Positions 40,919 through 52,305 of a stretch of DNA of 64,000 nucleotides are shown here, piece after piece (the first letter of the stretch is position 1; every line of letters begins with the position of its first letter). The position numbers were made by a program, and so were the translations under genes. The notes beneath the pieces were generated by a model that was not told the DNA's origin, ran no database searches, and saw only the letters and a program-made list of their open reading frames with translations. The stretch is taken from positions 71,131,023 through 71,195,022 of the forward strand of contig NC_070604.1 in the NCBI RefSeq assembly GCF_027172205.1, written 5' to 3'. Origin of the DNA: Podarcis raffonei (taxonomy: Eukaryota; Chordata; Lepidosauria; Squamata; Lacertidae).

Positions 40919-43900
40919 GCCTAAAATACATTGTAAAACTTGGGAAACTAGATGTGTATTTTTCCTAATATTTTATATTGCTTGATATTGACCCCTAGTA
41001 ATCATGTGGAAAAATTGTACTACTTGTCTTTTGATGTATATATTCTTTTAAATTATTGTTGGTTTCTCTTCTACATTTTAAATACCTAGGGTGATATTAA
41101 ATTAATGAGTCCTGTCAGCCCTGTGTGAGGATTTCTGCTTGCAGAACAGTATTCAGGGGGACAAGAGGGGGGGCGGTCATTACAAAGTCTGAATGCTTGC
41201 CCTTACAGAATGATCACTCAATTTTACTTAAGTTCCCAAGTTACCTTTTCCCTTAATTCTGGAGAAAATAAATGAATTCCTGAGTTAATTTCTTAATTAA
41301 ATGTCCCTGAAGTTCATTGAACTTTAGGAATTGAAGGCTACTATTGCATTTGTCTCCACTAATCTCACTCATCTGACGAGTCCCAGGAACAAGCATTCAG
41401 CTGTGTTTCCCATTACAATTTTTAGTGCCATTTGTTCTTTTGTCACATCGCAACTTGTTTAAAATGCTCAGTGTTAAACACCTAGAACACTTCAAGTTGT
41501 CATATTGCAAACTGGGGAAAACACAAGGTAGTAGCAGAGACTATTTTCAGGTTTATTAATTGGAATTCTTTTGCACAGATATGATAATTGAGCACGGTAT
41601 GTTGTATTTTTATTTTTTGCTAAGGGGTTCCCTATGAATAGGAGAGTTTTCCTTTTAGCAGGGCTTCATAGGCTCTGTTCCATGGACCACAAGCTTCATT
41701 CAGGTAGTCTGCAGTGGGTCTGTAAAAATGCAGTTTAAAAGCATCCAGCAATGTAGTAAAGCACGTTACAATTGCTACAAGCAGAAAAACCATCTAGAGG
41801 TCTGCCAAAAACCTCAGCAATTTTCAAGTGGTCCATGGGGGAAAACATTTGGGAATCACTGCCCTGCAGCTGGATGAGGGAGCTGTTAATGAAAGTGCCT
41901 TTGGATATGGTGTTTAGTTGGCTTCCACAAGGATCAGTTGCCAAGCAATTTTGCTTCAGCTGGGCTTTTGAGTGAGTATGAGCTAGATTCCCTCATCAAA
42001 TAAAATAATTCCCAGTGGACAACTGCAGCAGTAATTCTTCTACAGTGGGAGAACATTGCCCACTACAAAGCATATTTTGTTTCATTGTGGGTTTTCTTTT
42101 TTAAAAAAATGTGTCCCATCTTTTTTGTTGGCAGAAGTTGCTGCTTTTGAAATGGCTTCTGTAGTGTGTGTAAAAAGGCTTGCTGATGCCCACTGTTGGT
42201 GAAAAACATCTCTAAAGAAAATATGAGCATTGCCCTCCGTGCCCCACATATGGTGTAACCTCCCCAAAAGTGCTTGTAGTTTTCGCCTACTTTGTCTTTG
42301 CCCTTGTTTAACATCGATCACTTTTGCCTTAGCAGTTGTGATTGTCAGTTGCAGCGCTGTTTAGGTAAATATGCAGTTTGTACACACTGGCTTTTATGGT
42401 TAAAATTTCGATGTGCCAGTAAAGCTAAGAGGCAGTAATGTAACTAGGACTGTGTTCAACGTTCAGACAAGCTATAATCTTGTGTTTTGTCTGCTGCAAC
42501 CTTCAGTTTCCGCCTTCAGGGAAAGTAGCCTGTAGTGTTCTCAAATTTTTAAATAGAAACTAGTGATTTTGGTGGTGGGATTCCCTGCTGCTGCTTTAGC
42601 ATCTTTCCACCCACCCACCACTTCTTTCTTCCTGGCTTAGTCACATAAGTGATCATCTACCAGCCAGAGATAGTGAAGGAGGAAGATGCTATACTGTCTT
42701 GTAGCCAATCAGATGTGGCTGTGTTATAATATCGCTGAGGTTGAGGGGCGGCAAGTTTAAACAAGCAAAGATTTCTACAGATTACACACAAAAAAGCACT
42801 GACAAAAGGGTCACGGAAAACAATTTTTTTCTGAGTAATCTTGGCTCAGCCATAAGTGTAAACCCAGTAGAATCATGCCAAAGAACAAGAAATCTGTGTT
42901 TATATAAAGGTACATTGAAAGAAGTTTGTTTAGCAAGAAATTTGCAGCCTGATCCTGTGCGTGCTTACTCAGAAGCAAGTCCAAGTTGGTTCGATCAGAC
43001 TTACTCCCACGAGGTACAAAGCCTTACTTACAATGAGAGTTACTTCTAAATGGTGCCCAAGGCCATTACTGCATTTAAATGATGTAGTCACATCTGTTGC
43101 ATTTTTAGCCATATGTTCCAATTGTGCCAGTAATTGATATGAAAAGCTCCTTATGCTACTGTACAACTGAACTCAACATTTGTAAATAGATGTAAAATGA
43201 AATAAACCTCTAGAAAATATTTTCTACCAAAACATGGCTAGAACCTTTTCATAATATATGTTTACGTTAATGAAAAGTTGTAACTATAATTTTGCTTTTG
43301 GAAGGGTATGCATGGGGTACCTCAATGTGTCATCTTCATGCTTCAGGGTAGATGCTATTTGTTATTATGAGGCACTAGCAACATTGGTGATAACTTTCCC
43401 TGAGCAGGAATTTAAGAGTCAGTTTACTTTCAGTAAAATACTGGGCGCAGAGATGTTTTGGAGACTGTGCATAGTAAAATTACGTTCCAATCCAATGCAT
43501 TCACAATAAAGTTTTATATAGAACCTTTGTGCCTATCTCAGTATTGTTCCTCCCCATACACAATAAATGGTGGCACGTTTATTTCCATGTGTGCATATGG
43601 AAATTCATTTGGTGGCATGTAATAGATAAGCTAAAACTGCTCTGGCTTCAGGATGAAAAAACTCTCAATTTCACTGACTTTTCATTGACCTGAATTTGAT
43701 GGAAATAGATATAAATGCATCTGAGGAAAACAAAATTGGTTGTCTATATTTGGAAAAAAAAGTGACATCAAATGATGACACAGCTCAAAATAATGACGTC
43801 TAACTCTAAATATCTTCAGGAAGCATGGTGGACAACCAGCCAAAATTCCAGGGGGACAAGCAGAAGCTCCTTGATGCTACTTGATGGAACTGAGGTATGA

Positions 43901-44509
43901 GCAGGCACAGTACTGGAACCTCATTTGCATGCGCACCAAACTCTGCCAAGTGCTCAGGGACAATAAATGGGGGTGCACGCCCCCTTCCTCTTTCCCGGCA
44001 AAGATAATTGGCAAACAATCTTTCTTGAAGTGCATGCTGTTGAACTGCCACCAGCTTTGCAACTGGATGATAGATGCTGCAATTGTCGGGGTCCAGTCTC
44101 ACCACTGCCTTTCCCCCAGAAACTGCCGCAGTGAGAGCACTGCCAATGAGCACGAGTTTATAAACAAAGAAACACGTTAGTTTGCCGATATGGATTTGCA
44201 GGGCCTATGTTGGCCCTGGAGTGGGGGTGGGGAGAATTCTCTCATCCACCTGCAAACACCTGTGTGCTTGAATTTTTCAGATAAGCTTGCTATTTTAATG
44301 GAGTAGCAGTATGTTTTGTTCTTAGGCTTTTAAATGTCCTGTGGTTTCAGAAACACTGGAGCACAATAAGGCCATAAATACTAAACAATTATTTTAGTAA
44401 CATGCTATTTAACATTAGTCTGTCCTACTCAGTTTTCCCAGGGGTCCCAACGGAACAAATTATGTTTCTTTATACTGTATCACACAATTGTTCTCCTCCA
44501 TCTAGTCTC

Positions 44510-44630
44510 AGCCAGAGGACTTTCCCAGCCCTGCCAACCCAAGAAGCACTGAATGAGTGATGCCAGAGATTGAAGCTACATGAAAAGCATGTACCTCTCC
44601 TACTGTGCTATGGTTCATTCACAAACGCTA
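44510..44630 (-). mobile_element. tRNA-Ala-like SINE, diverged
   Basis: CCCAGCCCTGCCAA, GATGCCAGAGATTGAAGC and CTACTGTGCTATGG are the reverse complement, with decay, of the head seen at 25767-25835 and its body. Confidence 0.5.
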
Positions 44631-44899
44631 GCAACAATCCCACTACTTGGAAACTGCAGTTCATGTTTTTGACCTCTTAATTATACAGACACTTAAGCAG
44701 AGTGCAGCCATACAGTCAAATTCACTTTACAGTAAAACAGCTCACTCATTCTGGAGTGTTCTGAAAAACACTTTGATGAAAAATATTGCATTCTGGCAAT
44801 TCTTTGGGGTGTGTGGAATACTTATTATGTGGCTATTTTAAATAACATTTAGCCCAATTGGTTGGTACAAGTCTACCATCTCAATAAGAGATGATTAGG

Positions 44900-45045
44900 C
44901 TCTCAAATGTCAGTTCACTCCTTAAGTGACAGCTTCTGTGTACTAAGACACAGGGTCTTTATCCTACTTTGAGATCCCTGAGATGGAGCCTTGGATCTTT
45001 TACATTCAAAGGATGTGCCCTGTACTACGGCAAGCATGGATCAAC
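44900..45045 (-). mobile_element. tRNA-Ala-like SINE, diverged
   Basis: GAGCCTTGGATCTTTTACAT, then TCAAAGGATGTGCCCTGTAC, parallels the reverse complement of a tRNA-Ala head (GAACC-GGGACCTTCTGCAT-GCAAAGC). Confidence 0.45.
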
Positions 45046-45571
45046 ATTCTGCTGCTTCTTGCCTCTGTTCTGTGAGGTGTGCTGGTCTCCCATTTTGAGA
45101 ATGGGGTAAAATGAGGAGTACTTTCTCTACAATCAATTAACTTGGGGCCGCTCCTACTTATATGTTTGGTCAGGGAGCAAAGAACCATCTAAATTGATTT
45201 TTAAAAAGAACAAAACTCAATTTTACTTTAAAGAGAACTATGCACCTTGGAGCAATTAGCTGTTAGCCCCTCCATGCACCTAAAAGTTTTGGCTGCCATT
45301 AAAACTGGAGTTGCTTTATATGGGAATGTTTAAAATACCTACAGTTGTCTAGTGTAAATAACTGGAGCGTTGGTGGCTCTATTGGGAGTTTTAGGGTACC
45401 ACAGAAGCCCCCAAAAGGACTAAGCAGCTGAGCAAGTGCTTAAGGAATAACTGCACCCCCATTACTTCACAATGATCCATTAGGGCCAAGGCATGTGAGG
45501 TTAGCCTCACACTTGCTTGTGGAATGTACAGCTTTTATGAATGCACATACACAAGTTCAGAACTTCAATAA

Positions 45572-45577
45572 TTTAAT
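45572..45577 (-). promoter_or_regulatory. DYNLT1: ATTAAA poly(A) signal, probable DYNLT1 3' end
   Basis: ATTAAA on the minus strand about 300 nt past the DYNLT1 stop, close to the 3' UTR length of mammalian DYNLT1. No canonical AATAAA lies nearer. Inferred. Confidence 0.45.
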
Positions 45578-45879
45578 AACAAACAAAAGCATTGTGTGAA
45601 ATTAGTCTTATTCAAACCAGTTGCAATAAAGCTGAAGAAGTGCAGCATGTTTCAGGTTTTAGCACCTTGAGAAAAGAGTCCTTAAAGTGTTAAGACAGGG
45701 AGTGATTTGATATGGATAAGAGGTGATGTGTTTATGTAACAGCATAGAAATTGCTTCCCCATTTTCTCACTAGAAGAAGACAGAAGTTCTTTAAAAACAA
45801 AGTTGTTCATTGAATTCACAGTTTTAGTGGATATATGAAATGGAAGAGATGACACAAAGGCTGAAGAATTCCAAGGCAA

Positions 45880-45950
45880 TTATATTGCGAGTCCAAAGGC
45901 ACTGACGATACAGTACATAGTCTTGTTCTCCCATCTCACAGTGCAGGTTC
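45880..45950 (-). CDS. DYNLT1: DYNLT1 coding exon 5 (last)
   Basis: Encodes [20 protein letters not shown] and LAI, stop TAA at 45882-45880. Acceptor TTTGTAG. The frame used is fixed by the preceding exon (GAT G|GA ACC). Confidence 0.97.
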
Positions 45951-48900
45951 CTACAAAAAGAGAAGTCAGTCAATCAGGGTGGCCATACTATATACAGAAG
46001 AAATACATCAGATCATAAAATTCATAGCTTTCAATTTAAAGGACACATAGAACAGATCTATTGCATCTTAAGCCACACTTGCTAAGCTTAAGCCTCAGCC
46101 AACTCCGTACCACATAGGCAACATCCCATAATTTGGAGCAGTGGAACCTAAAATTATTGAACCACATTACACCGATATTCAGTCACACTTTATTCTTCCA
46201 CAGGAAGCATATATGTTGATTCACTGGTGGTGATAATTCTTCCAACTAAGTATCAGGAAGAACTTTCTGACAGTAAGAGCTGTTCGACAGTGTAATGGGC
46301 TCTCTTGGAAGATGGTGGACTCTCAATCCTTGGAGGTTTTAAAGCAGAGGTTGAATAGTCATCTGTCATGGAAGCTTTAGCCGAGATTCCTGCATTGCAG
46401 GAGGTTGGAAGAGATAACTCTTCAGGGCCCCTTCCAACTCTACAATCCTTCAATTTTAAAGCAGAGATGCTCTATTAGCTACCCTAGGGAAATAAGGGAA
46501 TAAGGCACTTCTAATAAGAACAACCTGCCCCATGGTCACTTGTAACTTCTAGTATTATAAGTTTATTACCACAGAATAGGTGTGTGTGGATTTTTCTCTT
46601 CCGGAGTCACACAAATATCTTGTGAAACATTTCAATGGAGAAACTAAGACAAAGAATTAAAACATTCTTGTTACCATCAGCAGAGTTGTCCCAGAAGCAA
46701 GAGCTTGCAGTATGAAGTCCAGCACCATTCTTTTGCATAATCACACATGTCACTGTAAATTGAAGATATAGTATTGTTAGAAAATGGAATGTTTCCATGG
46801 CATAAGCTACACGGTTACATCCACATCTGTTTTTAGCCTTAAATGGCTATGTAAACATCTCTTATCTTAAATTGCCCCCTCACCTGCAATTTCCATTTTA
46901 GAGTTTAATTTTCGGTTTTACTCAAAACCATTTGTCAAAACAATAATACAATGAGCACAGAAACCCATTCACTTACCAACATATTTGAAAGGTTTCCCCA
47001 GCTTTGTGAGATGACTCAGAATTTGCTCTACAACACTTGTAGTCCACTGATTCACTTTGCTGTGCAGATATGCATTGCCACCTATTGTTCCTTCTATGGC
47101 CTGCAAACAAAGAGAGGTTCAAATTACCACCAGGCTGCTAAGGAATTTTTAATTTTTTAAAAAAGCATGCATTGATTTCAAAAGCTAGAATAAATATGTC
47201 AATGTTTTTTCCAAGCAACACAGATCACACCATCAAACACAGATCACACCATCAAACAGGAAGGAAAACCCAGAACCAACTAACAGCCATACTGAGAAGC
47301 AATGATCACTGAAATGCTAGCTTGAGCTGCCATCTGTGAGGTGGTGGATCAATCTCAAGAGTTCCAAACACACAAAGATCTCCCCACACCTTTGCAAGAA
47401 TGATTTGGGCAGGTAACCAACAATATGGCACCTCATATTTATTCTGCAGTCCTAATGACAGTGGAGCAGACACACCTCTCTGCCAGTGGGAGATCATGTC
47501 CACTGTGAAGGCCATGCACGTAAAAAGCTCTGTGGGCAGTAACTGAACTGTTGGTGTTCTGGGAGTGCGGCAGGGGTGGGATTGAGGCAACCTAGGATCC
47601 AAGCAGTGTGCCAACCTCACCCCTCATGGTGAGCTGCAGTGCCACCAGTGATGGTGTTCAGGTGAGCACAGGCACCTGTTACTGTTCATCTCTTTTGAGT
47701 TGTGTTTGACAGATTGTAAGCATGGAGGCAAGGACTGTGTTGCTTTTCGGTCTTTCCCCAGTACGTAAAAAATATTAGGAACTTTATAAACAACATTTAA
47801 TGTATCACCAGAAACGCATAGAGGGAGAAAGACATCTTCCACTTCTGAAGCTACAGAGGGAGTGACAATGAGATCTTGCAACAAGAGGCTGAACAGCCCA
47901 AATCAATACCCTCTGTAATAAATGGGTGTCTGGCTTACTCAGTCTTATCCTGCGGTTGTAGGCATAGATTTCACACTCTGTAAAGCATTAGTGCCAAGAC
48001 TGAGAACAAGGGAGTGGCTGTTCAATGGATGTCACTAAATTGTGGTCCTTTCATGCTTTTTCCTGCAGATTCTATATTTGCAAACATTACTGTAGCAGAG
48101 TGTACTAGCATCTAATAGCCCTATTATTTTAAATTGTTTTTAATGTTTTTAATGCTGTAACCTGCCTTGGGGCTTTAGGGTGAAAAGTGAGTAATAAACA
48201 CCAGCACCACCACAAAACATGCAAGGGAGGCATGCAGGTTTTTTACGCAGATGAGTTGTACATACTTGATAAGTTACCAATCATATATTTACTTAACAAA
48301 GAATGGCATGTACAACATATTTAGCTTGTGCTCCTAAGCCTTCACTAATCGCCAGGAAGGTTGCCACAACAGAGGATTAGCAAACAAGACACTGGTACCC
48401 AGGTAACACATAACTGGAGTAAATTTGCTCTAAATCTACTAACTATATTAATTCTATAGCTGCAAGTCACCAAGAGATTATTCCTGAAGTTGGAGTCTAA
48501 TGAAATAGAACAGTCCACTACATTTAAGCCAAGGGACATGCATTAAATACTGATGTCACCACTGTGATTCAAGTAGATTTAACTAGCTTGCAGATTAGGC
48601 CAGAAGTCAGTTCATATTACAAGTCTTAAATTTGATATGCTTAATCATTTAAAAAGTGAGGTAAAAACCTTTACGAATGCAATTCTATGAGGATATCAAA
48701 ATAGGATTGTTACTTCTATATAGGCTGGCTGGGATTAAAAGTATGACACAAGGCCAACGAGCCTCTACTCCTCTTCCCACTGCAGCTCTTGATACTCCCA
48801 GAAAAATCATCCCTGCAGATCAGGAGTCACCTCCAGAGTGGAGTTCAACATAGCATGAGGGACTATAAAGTAAAGTTGGGGGAATGGGTTTTTCCCCTCA

Positions 48901-51207
48901 GAGAGACAATCTGCATATGCAGGAATGTTTTCTATGTATTCAAGAGATTCTGCAGATTCTGGTCCTCCCTCCCACCCCTTTCACTTGTGGAAACTGCCCT
49001 GCTTTGCCGCTTTCATACTTTTAAGACACTATATCACTAGCTGGAGAGGTGAAATGTTCACAAAACAGAGCCAGTGAGTCACAATCCCCTAGAAATGTTT
49101 CAAATGAAATAATATGTACCTGTATGTAATTGCACAAAATGTATACACCAATAACAAAATTATGAGCACACAGAGAGACACATATTTCGGAGCAAAATTT
49201 AAATAATTCACATTGCAATGTGTGTTAAGAGGCTGTTTACATAGCTCATTTTGCCACTTTAAATGTGGGGTTATAACACAAACTTAGGCATGTCTACTCA
49301 GAAGTACCACTGAGTTCAATGAGACCTATTCCTAGGTAAGTGTGAGTGATTGCAGCCTTACAATTCAGTGCAATGTGTATTTTCCACAATGCAGCAGTGA
49401 TATATTTATCTTTTTAAAGGGAGTTACGGGGTGCAGTGGAAATATAGCAGATGCTGTGCAATGAGAATATATTAATGGAAGATGTAGCATAAACACATCC
49501 TACCTCTTTTATAATGTTGCTTACTTCATCCACAATAAACGCAGTCTTGCAGGGGGAAAGAAGAGAAAAAGAAGCCAGAGATAACATTTAAACCAAGTAA
49601 GCAATTTGCAGTACTGACACAAAGGTAGTTTTAACAAACAGGCTAATGCTTCAAACATTAATCAGATTTGATTTATTTCCCTAAGCATCTAACGCCTTGT
49701 TTCTACTTCACCAGACATAGAATCCTGCCATCGCAAAGTGTGCCAAGTAATTCCTTAATGCTTATAACTGTAGCAAATGAACTTCTTAAGCAGTCACATA
49801 AAATCATATGTTTAACCTCCCCTTCAAACACTTATAGAATAGAGGTGGCAGGCACATATAGTGGCCAGGGAACACATAAAAGGCCACAACTACTCCCCTT
49901 TTAGGGACACGGGTGGCGCTAAACCGCAGAGCCTCTTGGGCTTGCCAATCAGAAGGTTGGCGGTTCGAATCCCCGCAACAGGGTGAGCAGGTCCCTGCTC
50001 CTGCCCACCTAGCAGTTCAAAAGCACGTCAAAGTGCAAGTAGATAAATAGGTACTGCTCTGGCGGGAAGGTAAATGGCGTTTCTGTGTGCTGCTCTGGTT
50101 TCAGCAGAAGCGGTTTAGTCCTGGAAGCTATACGCAGGCTCCCTCAGCCAGTAAAGCTAGATGAGCACCGCAACCCCAGAGTCGGCCACGACTGGACCTA
50201 ATGGTCAGGGGTCCCTTTACTCCCCTTTTACAATCTATTCAAAACTATGTGGAGGCCTTTCTGACACTCATGCATCAAGGCAACTCTTATCTTTCCCCCC
50301 TTTTTTCTTTTATATTTGTATTATCATATATAATAAACATTACTATATATGATAATAAAGGTTTTGAGGTGTCGATGGTTTTTTGTTTTTCAATCCTGGT
50401 ATATAAATTGTATGAAATACTTGTTTATGACTAGCTGAGACACCGATCTCATCTGCAGACAGGAGTACATGAGGCTCCATCTCACCTTTGACCATGGGCC
50501 ACGTTTACTACCTGATCATGATTAGGGTAAGGACATTCATTTGAACACTGAAATAATGTCTGAGGATCTCTTTTCTATAGCCACATAACCATGGATTTGA
50601 TGGAACAGTAACCTCTGAATGCCAAAAGGAGACCCCGCCACACCCCAGATGAAACCTGCCAGTTTCCTTCTCCTCTCCTTTAAGAGGGGCAAATTCCCTT
50701 CCCTCTTCGATTTTGCGAAGTTTCTCTTAGGACAAGAACCTGGGCCATTAGACCAGATGGCAAGAGATTTATTTATTCGGCGTGCTGCACGCGCACCTCC
50801 CAAATGCGTGCCACGAAGAGATGCGCTTTCTGGCACAAGCCATACCTACCACGGGGGGAGCGGAGAGATGCAGCACCGTCGGCAGGAAAAGTTGCCCCGG
50901 GGCTTGTAAAGCAGCCTGGCGGCGGCATCTCTCCTCTCAACCCAAGGGCTGGAAGCGGCGAGAGCGCCGGGGCTGGCAAGAGAGGAGGGCCAGGCGACCT
51001 TCCAGGAACGGGAACGTGGCCGACAATGGGCAAAGGGGCGGACCCCGCCATCGCCACCGCCCTCCCCACGGAGGTCCCCGCAGCTACGGAAGAAAGGGGC
51101 ACGCCGTCCCTTCCCTCCACGGCCGCCCGCCCGCCAAGAGGAGGAGGAGGAGGGACGCCGCTGTCCTTAGGAACCGTTACCTCCTCTGCAGACTGAAGCT
51201 CGTCCAT
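45880..51207 (-). CDS. DYNLT1: DYNLT1 gene, five coding exons, 113 aa (whole span)
   Basis: Dynein light chain Tctex-type 1. It forms a homodimer that binds the dynein intermediate chain and cargo, and acts in retrograde transport, at the mitotic spindle and in G-protein and actin roles in neurons. The exons (27+42+124+78+71 nt) join without gap to 113 aa plus stop: [43 protein letters not shown]..., [20 protein letters not shown]..., [23 protein letters not shown]. The length is exactly that of the family, and the Tctex-1 fold is complete: two N-terminal helices, then the beta-strands containing [12 protein letters not shown] and [12 protein letters not shown]. All introns are GT-AG. Convergent with TMEM181, and it shares no promoter with a recognised gene. 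Confidence 0.98.
46245..46455 (+). mobile_element. CR1-type LINE 3' UTR fragment
   Basis: ATCAGGAAGAACTTTCTGAC, GAGATTCCTGCATTGCAGGA and CCCTTCCAACTCTACAATCC match the copies at 16395 and 31812. Lies in DYNLT1 intron 4, antisense to the gene. Confidence 0.8.
46675..46752 (-). CDS. DYNLT1: DYNLT1 coding exon 4
   Basis: Encodes [20 protein letters not shown] and WDNSAD, a family hallmark strand-loop-strand. Acceptor TTTACAG, donor ATG|GTAACA. Confidence 0.97.
46977..47100 (-). CDS. DYNLT1: DYNLT1 coding exon 3
   Basis: Encodes [40 protein letters not shown] and V. Acceptor TTTGCAG, donor TTG|GTAAGT. Confidence 0.97.
47221..47258 (+). repeat. 19-bp perfect tandem duplication
   Basis: CAGATCACACCATCAAACA occurs twice head to tail. 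Confidence 0.9.
48122..48205 (+). mobile_element. L2-type LINE 3' tail
   Basis: TTTTTAATGTTTTTAATGCT, then GTAACCTGCCTTGGGGCTTT and AGTAATAAACACC, the usual end of squamate L2-like LINEs. Short and diverged. Confidence 0.55.
49504..49545 (-). CDS. DYNLT1: DYNLT1 coding exon 2
   Basis: Encodes [14 protein letters not shown]. Acceptor CTGCAAG, donor GAG|GTAGGA. A 42-nt micro-exon-sized segment, easily missed by gene finders. Confidence 0.96.
49546..51180 (-). other. DYNLT1: DYNLT1 intron 1
   Basis: 1.6 kb. Contains a full-length Sauria SINE (49904-50218). The upstream end lies in the CpG island. Confidence 0.85.
49904..50218 (+). mobile_element. Sauria-type tRNA SINE, full length
   Basis: Head GGGACACGGGTGGCGC and B box GGTTCGAATCC, body GTGCTGCTCTGGTTTCAGCA, tail GGTCAGGGGTCCCTTT. 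Flanked by the perfect 12-bp repeat ACTCCCCTTTTA (49892-49903 and 50219-50230). Antisense to DYNLT1. Confidence 0.93.
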
Positions 51208-51600
51208 CTTCTTCTTCAGCAATCCAGCCTATCGTCTCCCACGCGACGCATGCGCAACCGACTCTTCGCCGGTCGCAGACAGCAGCACTTTCTTTCTTTC
51301 TTTCTTTTCTCTCTCGCTCGAGCTGCGCAGCTGCGCAGTGCGCTCCTGTGCTTTCCCAACCAATCACCCGACGCTGGCAAATGTACCGGAAGCGTTGCTG
51401 AGCTACGCTCTCTCTTTATTCCCCCCCCCTCTCTCGCGCGCGCTTGCGCAATCAAGGGCGAGCGCGCGCGGTTTCCGTTGTTTAATAAGAGGTGTGGAAA
51501 ATGCCCCCCCATCGCCGTTTCTGGGGGTTTTTTGCGTGTGGTTCGCGCTGAGCTGAGGAGCCTGCGCTTTAGCGACCGTAGGGAAGGGAGGATTAGCACA
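50760..51600 (-). promoter_or_regulatory. DYNLT1: DYNLT1 CpG-island promoter
   Basis: A dense CpG island around exon 1. Upstream of the ATG (higher coordinates) it has NRF1-like GCATGCGCA (~51248) and TGCGCAGCTGCGCA (~51325), a CCAAT box (CAACCAATCACC ~51359), an ETS-like CCGGAAGCG (~51386) and a CTTT microsatellite (51288-51308). TATA-less. Confidence 0.8.
51181..51207 (-). CDS. DYNLT1: DYNLT1 coding exon 1
   Basis: Encodes MDELQSAEE, donor GAG|GTAACG. The ATG context is AAGAAGATGG. An in-frame ATG lies five codons upstream (reading [10 protein letters not shown]), but the family start is this one. Confidence 0.93.
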
Positions 51601-52161
51601 CATTCGTCGCTTATTTTACTCCAGTTCCTCCAGAACTCCCCATCTTCCATGCTGGCTGGGCCTGCAGGTGCTTGAAGATGATACGTCGCCTCTTAATAGC
51701 CTTTTCTGCAGGCCCAATATATCCAGCTCCTCCAGTCTCGGAATTGTAGAGTGAGGAACCCAAAGGGACATCTAGTCTGACCCTCTGGAGTGCAGTCTTT
51801 GGCTCAGGGTTCCTCATCTCCGACGGTCACCCTCCTCTGGATGCCTTCTATTTTGTCAGTCACCTTAAAATGAAGGGTGCAGAAGGGAGGTCTGACCAAA
51901 GTTAATTTATAGATAAATTTTAAAAAAATTAAATAGAAATCCTTAACAGAAATGGAAGCAGCCAGTGAAATGGTATAATGGGGAATAAAGAGACTGCTGC
52001 TGAGCAGTGAACTGAGGGGGAGGTCCCAAAGCCCTTATCCAGGGGTGTCCCCTGGAGACTTCAAGGTCAGTACCATGGAGGGGAGTCATTGCTTCCTGGC
52101 CAACAATAACCAACATGTACCACTGAGATGTAGCAGCTCCCATGCCTCTGTTGTCCTGCAA

Positions 52162-52305
52162 CATCCAGGGCTTTTTTTCAACCATAACTCACCGGACTCA
52201 GTTCCGGCACCTCTCAGGTGGGCACCATTGCCTCTATAAGAGAACAAGGGAGGCGTTCACGGTGAGTTCCAGCACCCCTTTTTCTAGAAAAACAACACTA
52301 GCAAC
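52162..52305 (+). mobile_element. MITE-like repeat, CTAGAAAA family
   Basis: Starts CCAGGGCTTTTTTTC and ends CTTTTTCTAGAAAAACAAC. Inside are TCAGTTCCGGCACCTCTCAG and GGTGAGTTCCAGCACC. An inverse copy lies at 5557-5660. Confidence 0.55.

Larger units (their letters stand above)
37240..43530 (+). other. TMEM181: probable TMEM181 3' UTR and downstream spacer
   Basis: No credible ORF follows the stop except a transposase remnant. Candidate poly(A) signals AATAAA lie at 43201-43206 and 43505-43510; earlier weaker ones exist near 37843 and 40236. Inserted repeats: a Tigger-like element (39111-39964), the palindrome 40257-40545, and small inverted or CTCAGAAG-type repeats near 40848 and 42950. The true UTR end is unknown. 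Confidence 0.45.
43531..45550. other. TMEM181-DYNLT1 intergenic spacer
   Basis: No gene seen. It contains two old minus-strand tRNA-Ala-like SINE copies (~44510-44630 and ~44900-45045). The moderately GC-rich stretch 43.8-44.2 kb has open frames on both strands but no recognisable protein. Confidence 0.6.
47101..49503 (-). other. DYNLT1: DYNLT1 intron 2
   Basis: 2.4 kb. Contains a 19-bp tandem duplication (47221-47258), a LINE-tail-like stretch (48122-48205) and a small TACTCAGAAG-type repeat (~49290-49365). The rest is unclassified. Confidence 0.8.

Noticed and set aside
43806-44180. possible gene or LTR at 43.8-44.2 kb
   Set aside because: Overlapping open frames on both strands, but no protein family, no paired termini and no flanking duplication found.
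50782-51675. 297-codon plus-strand open frame over the DYNLT1 promoter
   Set aside because: Low-complexity Arg/Pro-rich translation typical of CpG islands. It has no domain or splice support and overlaps the DYNLT1 first exon.
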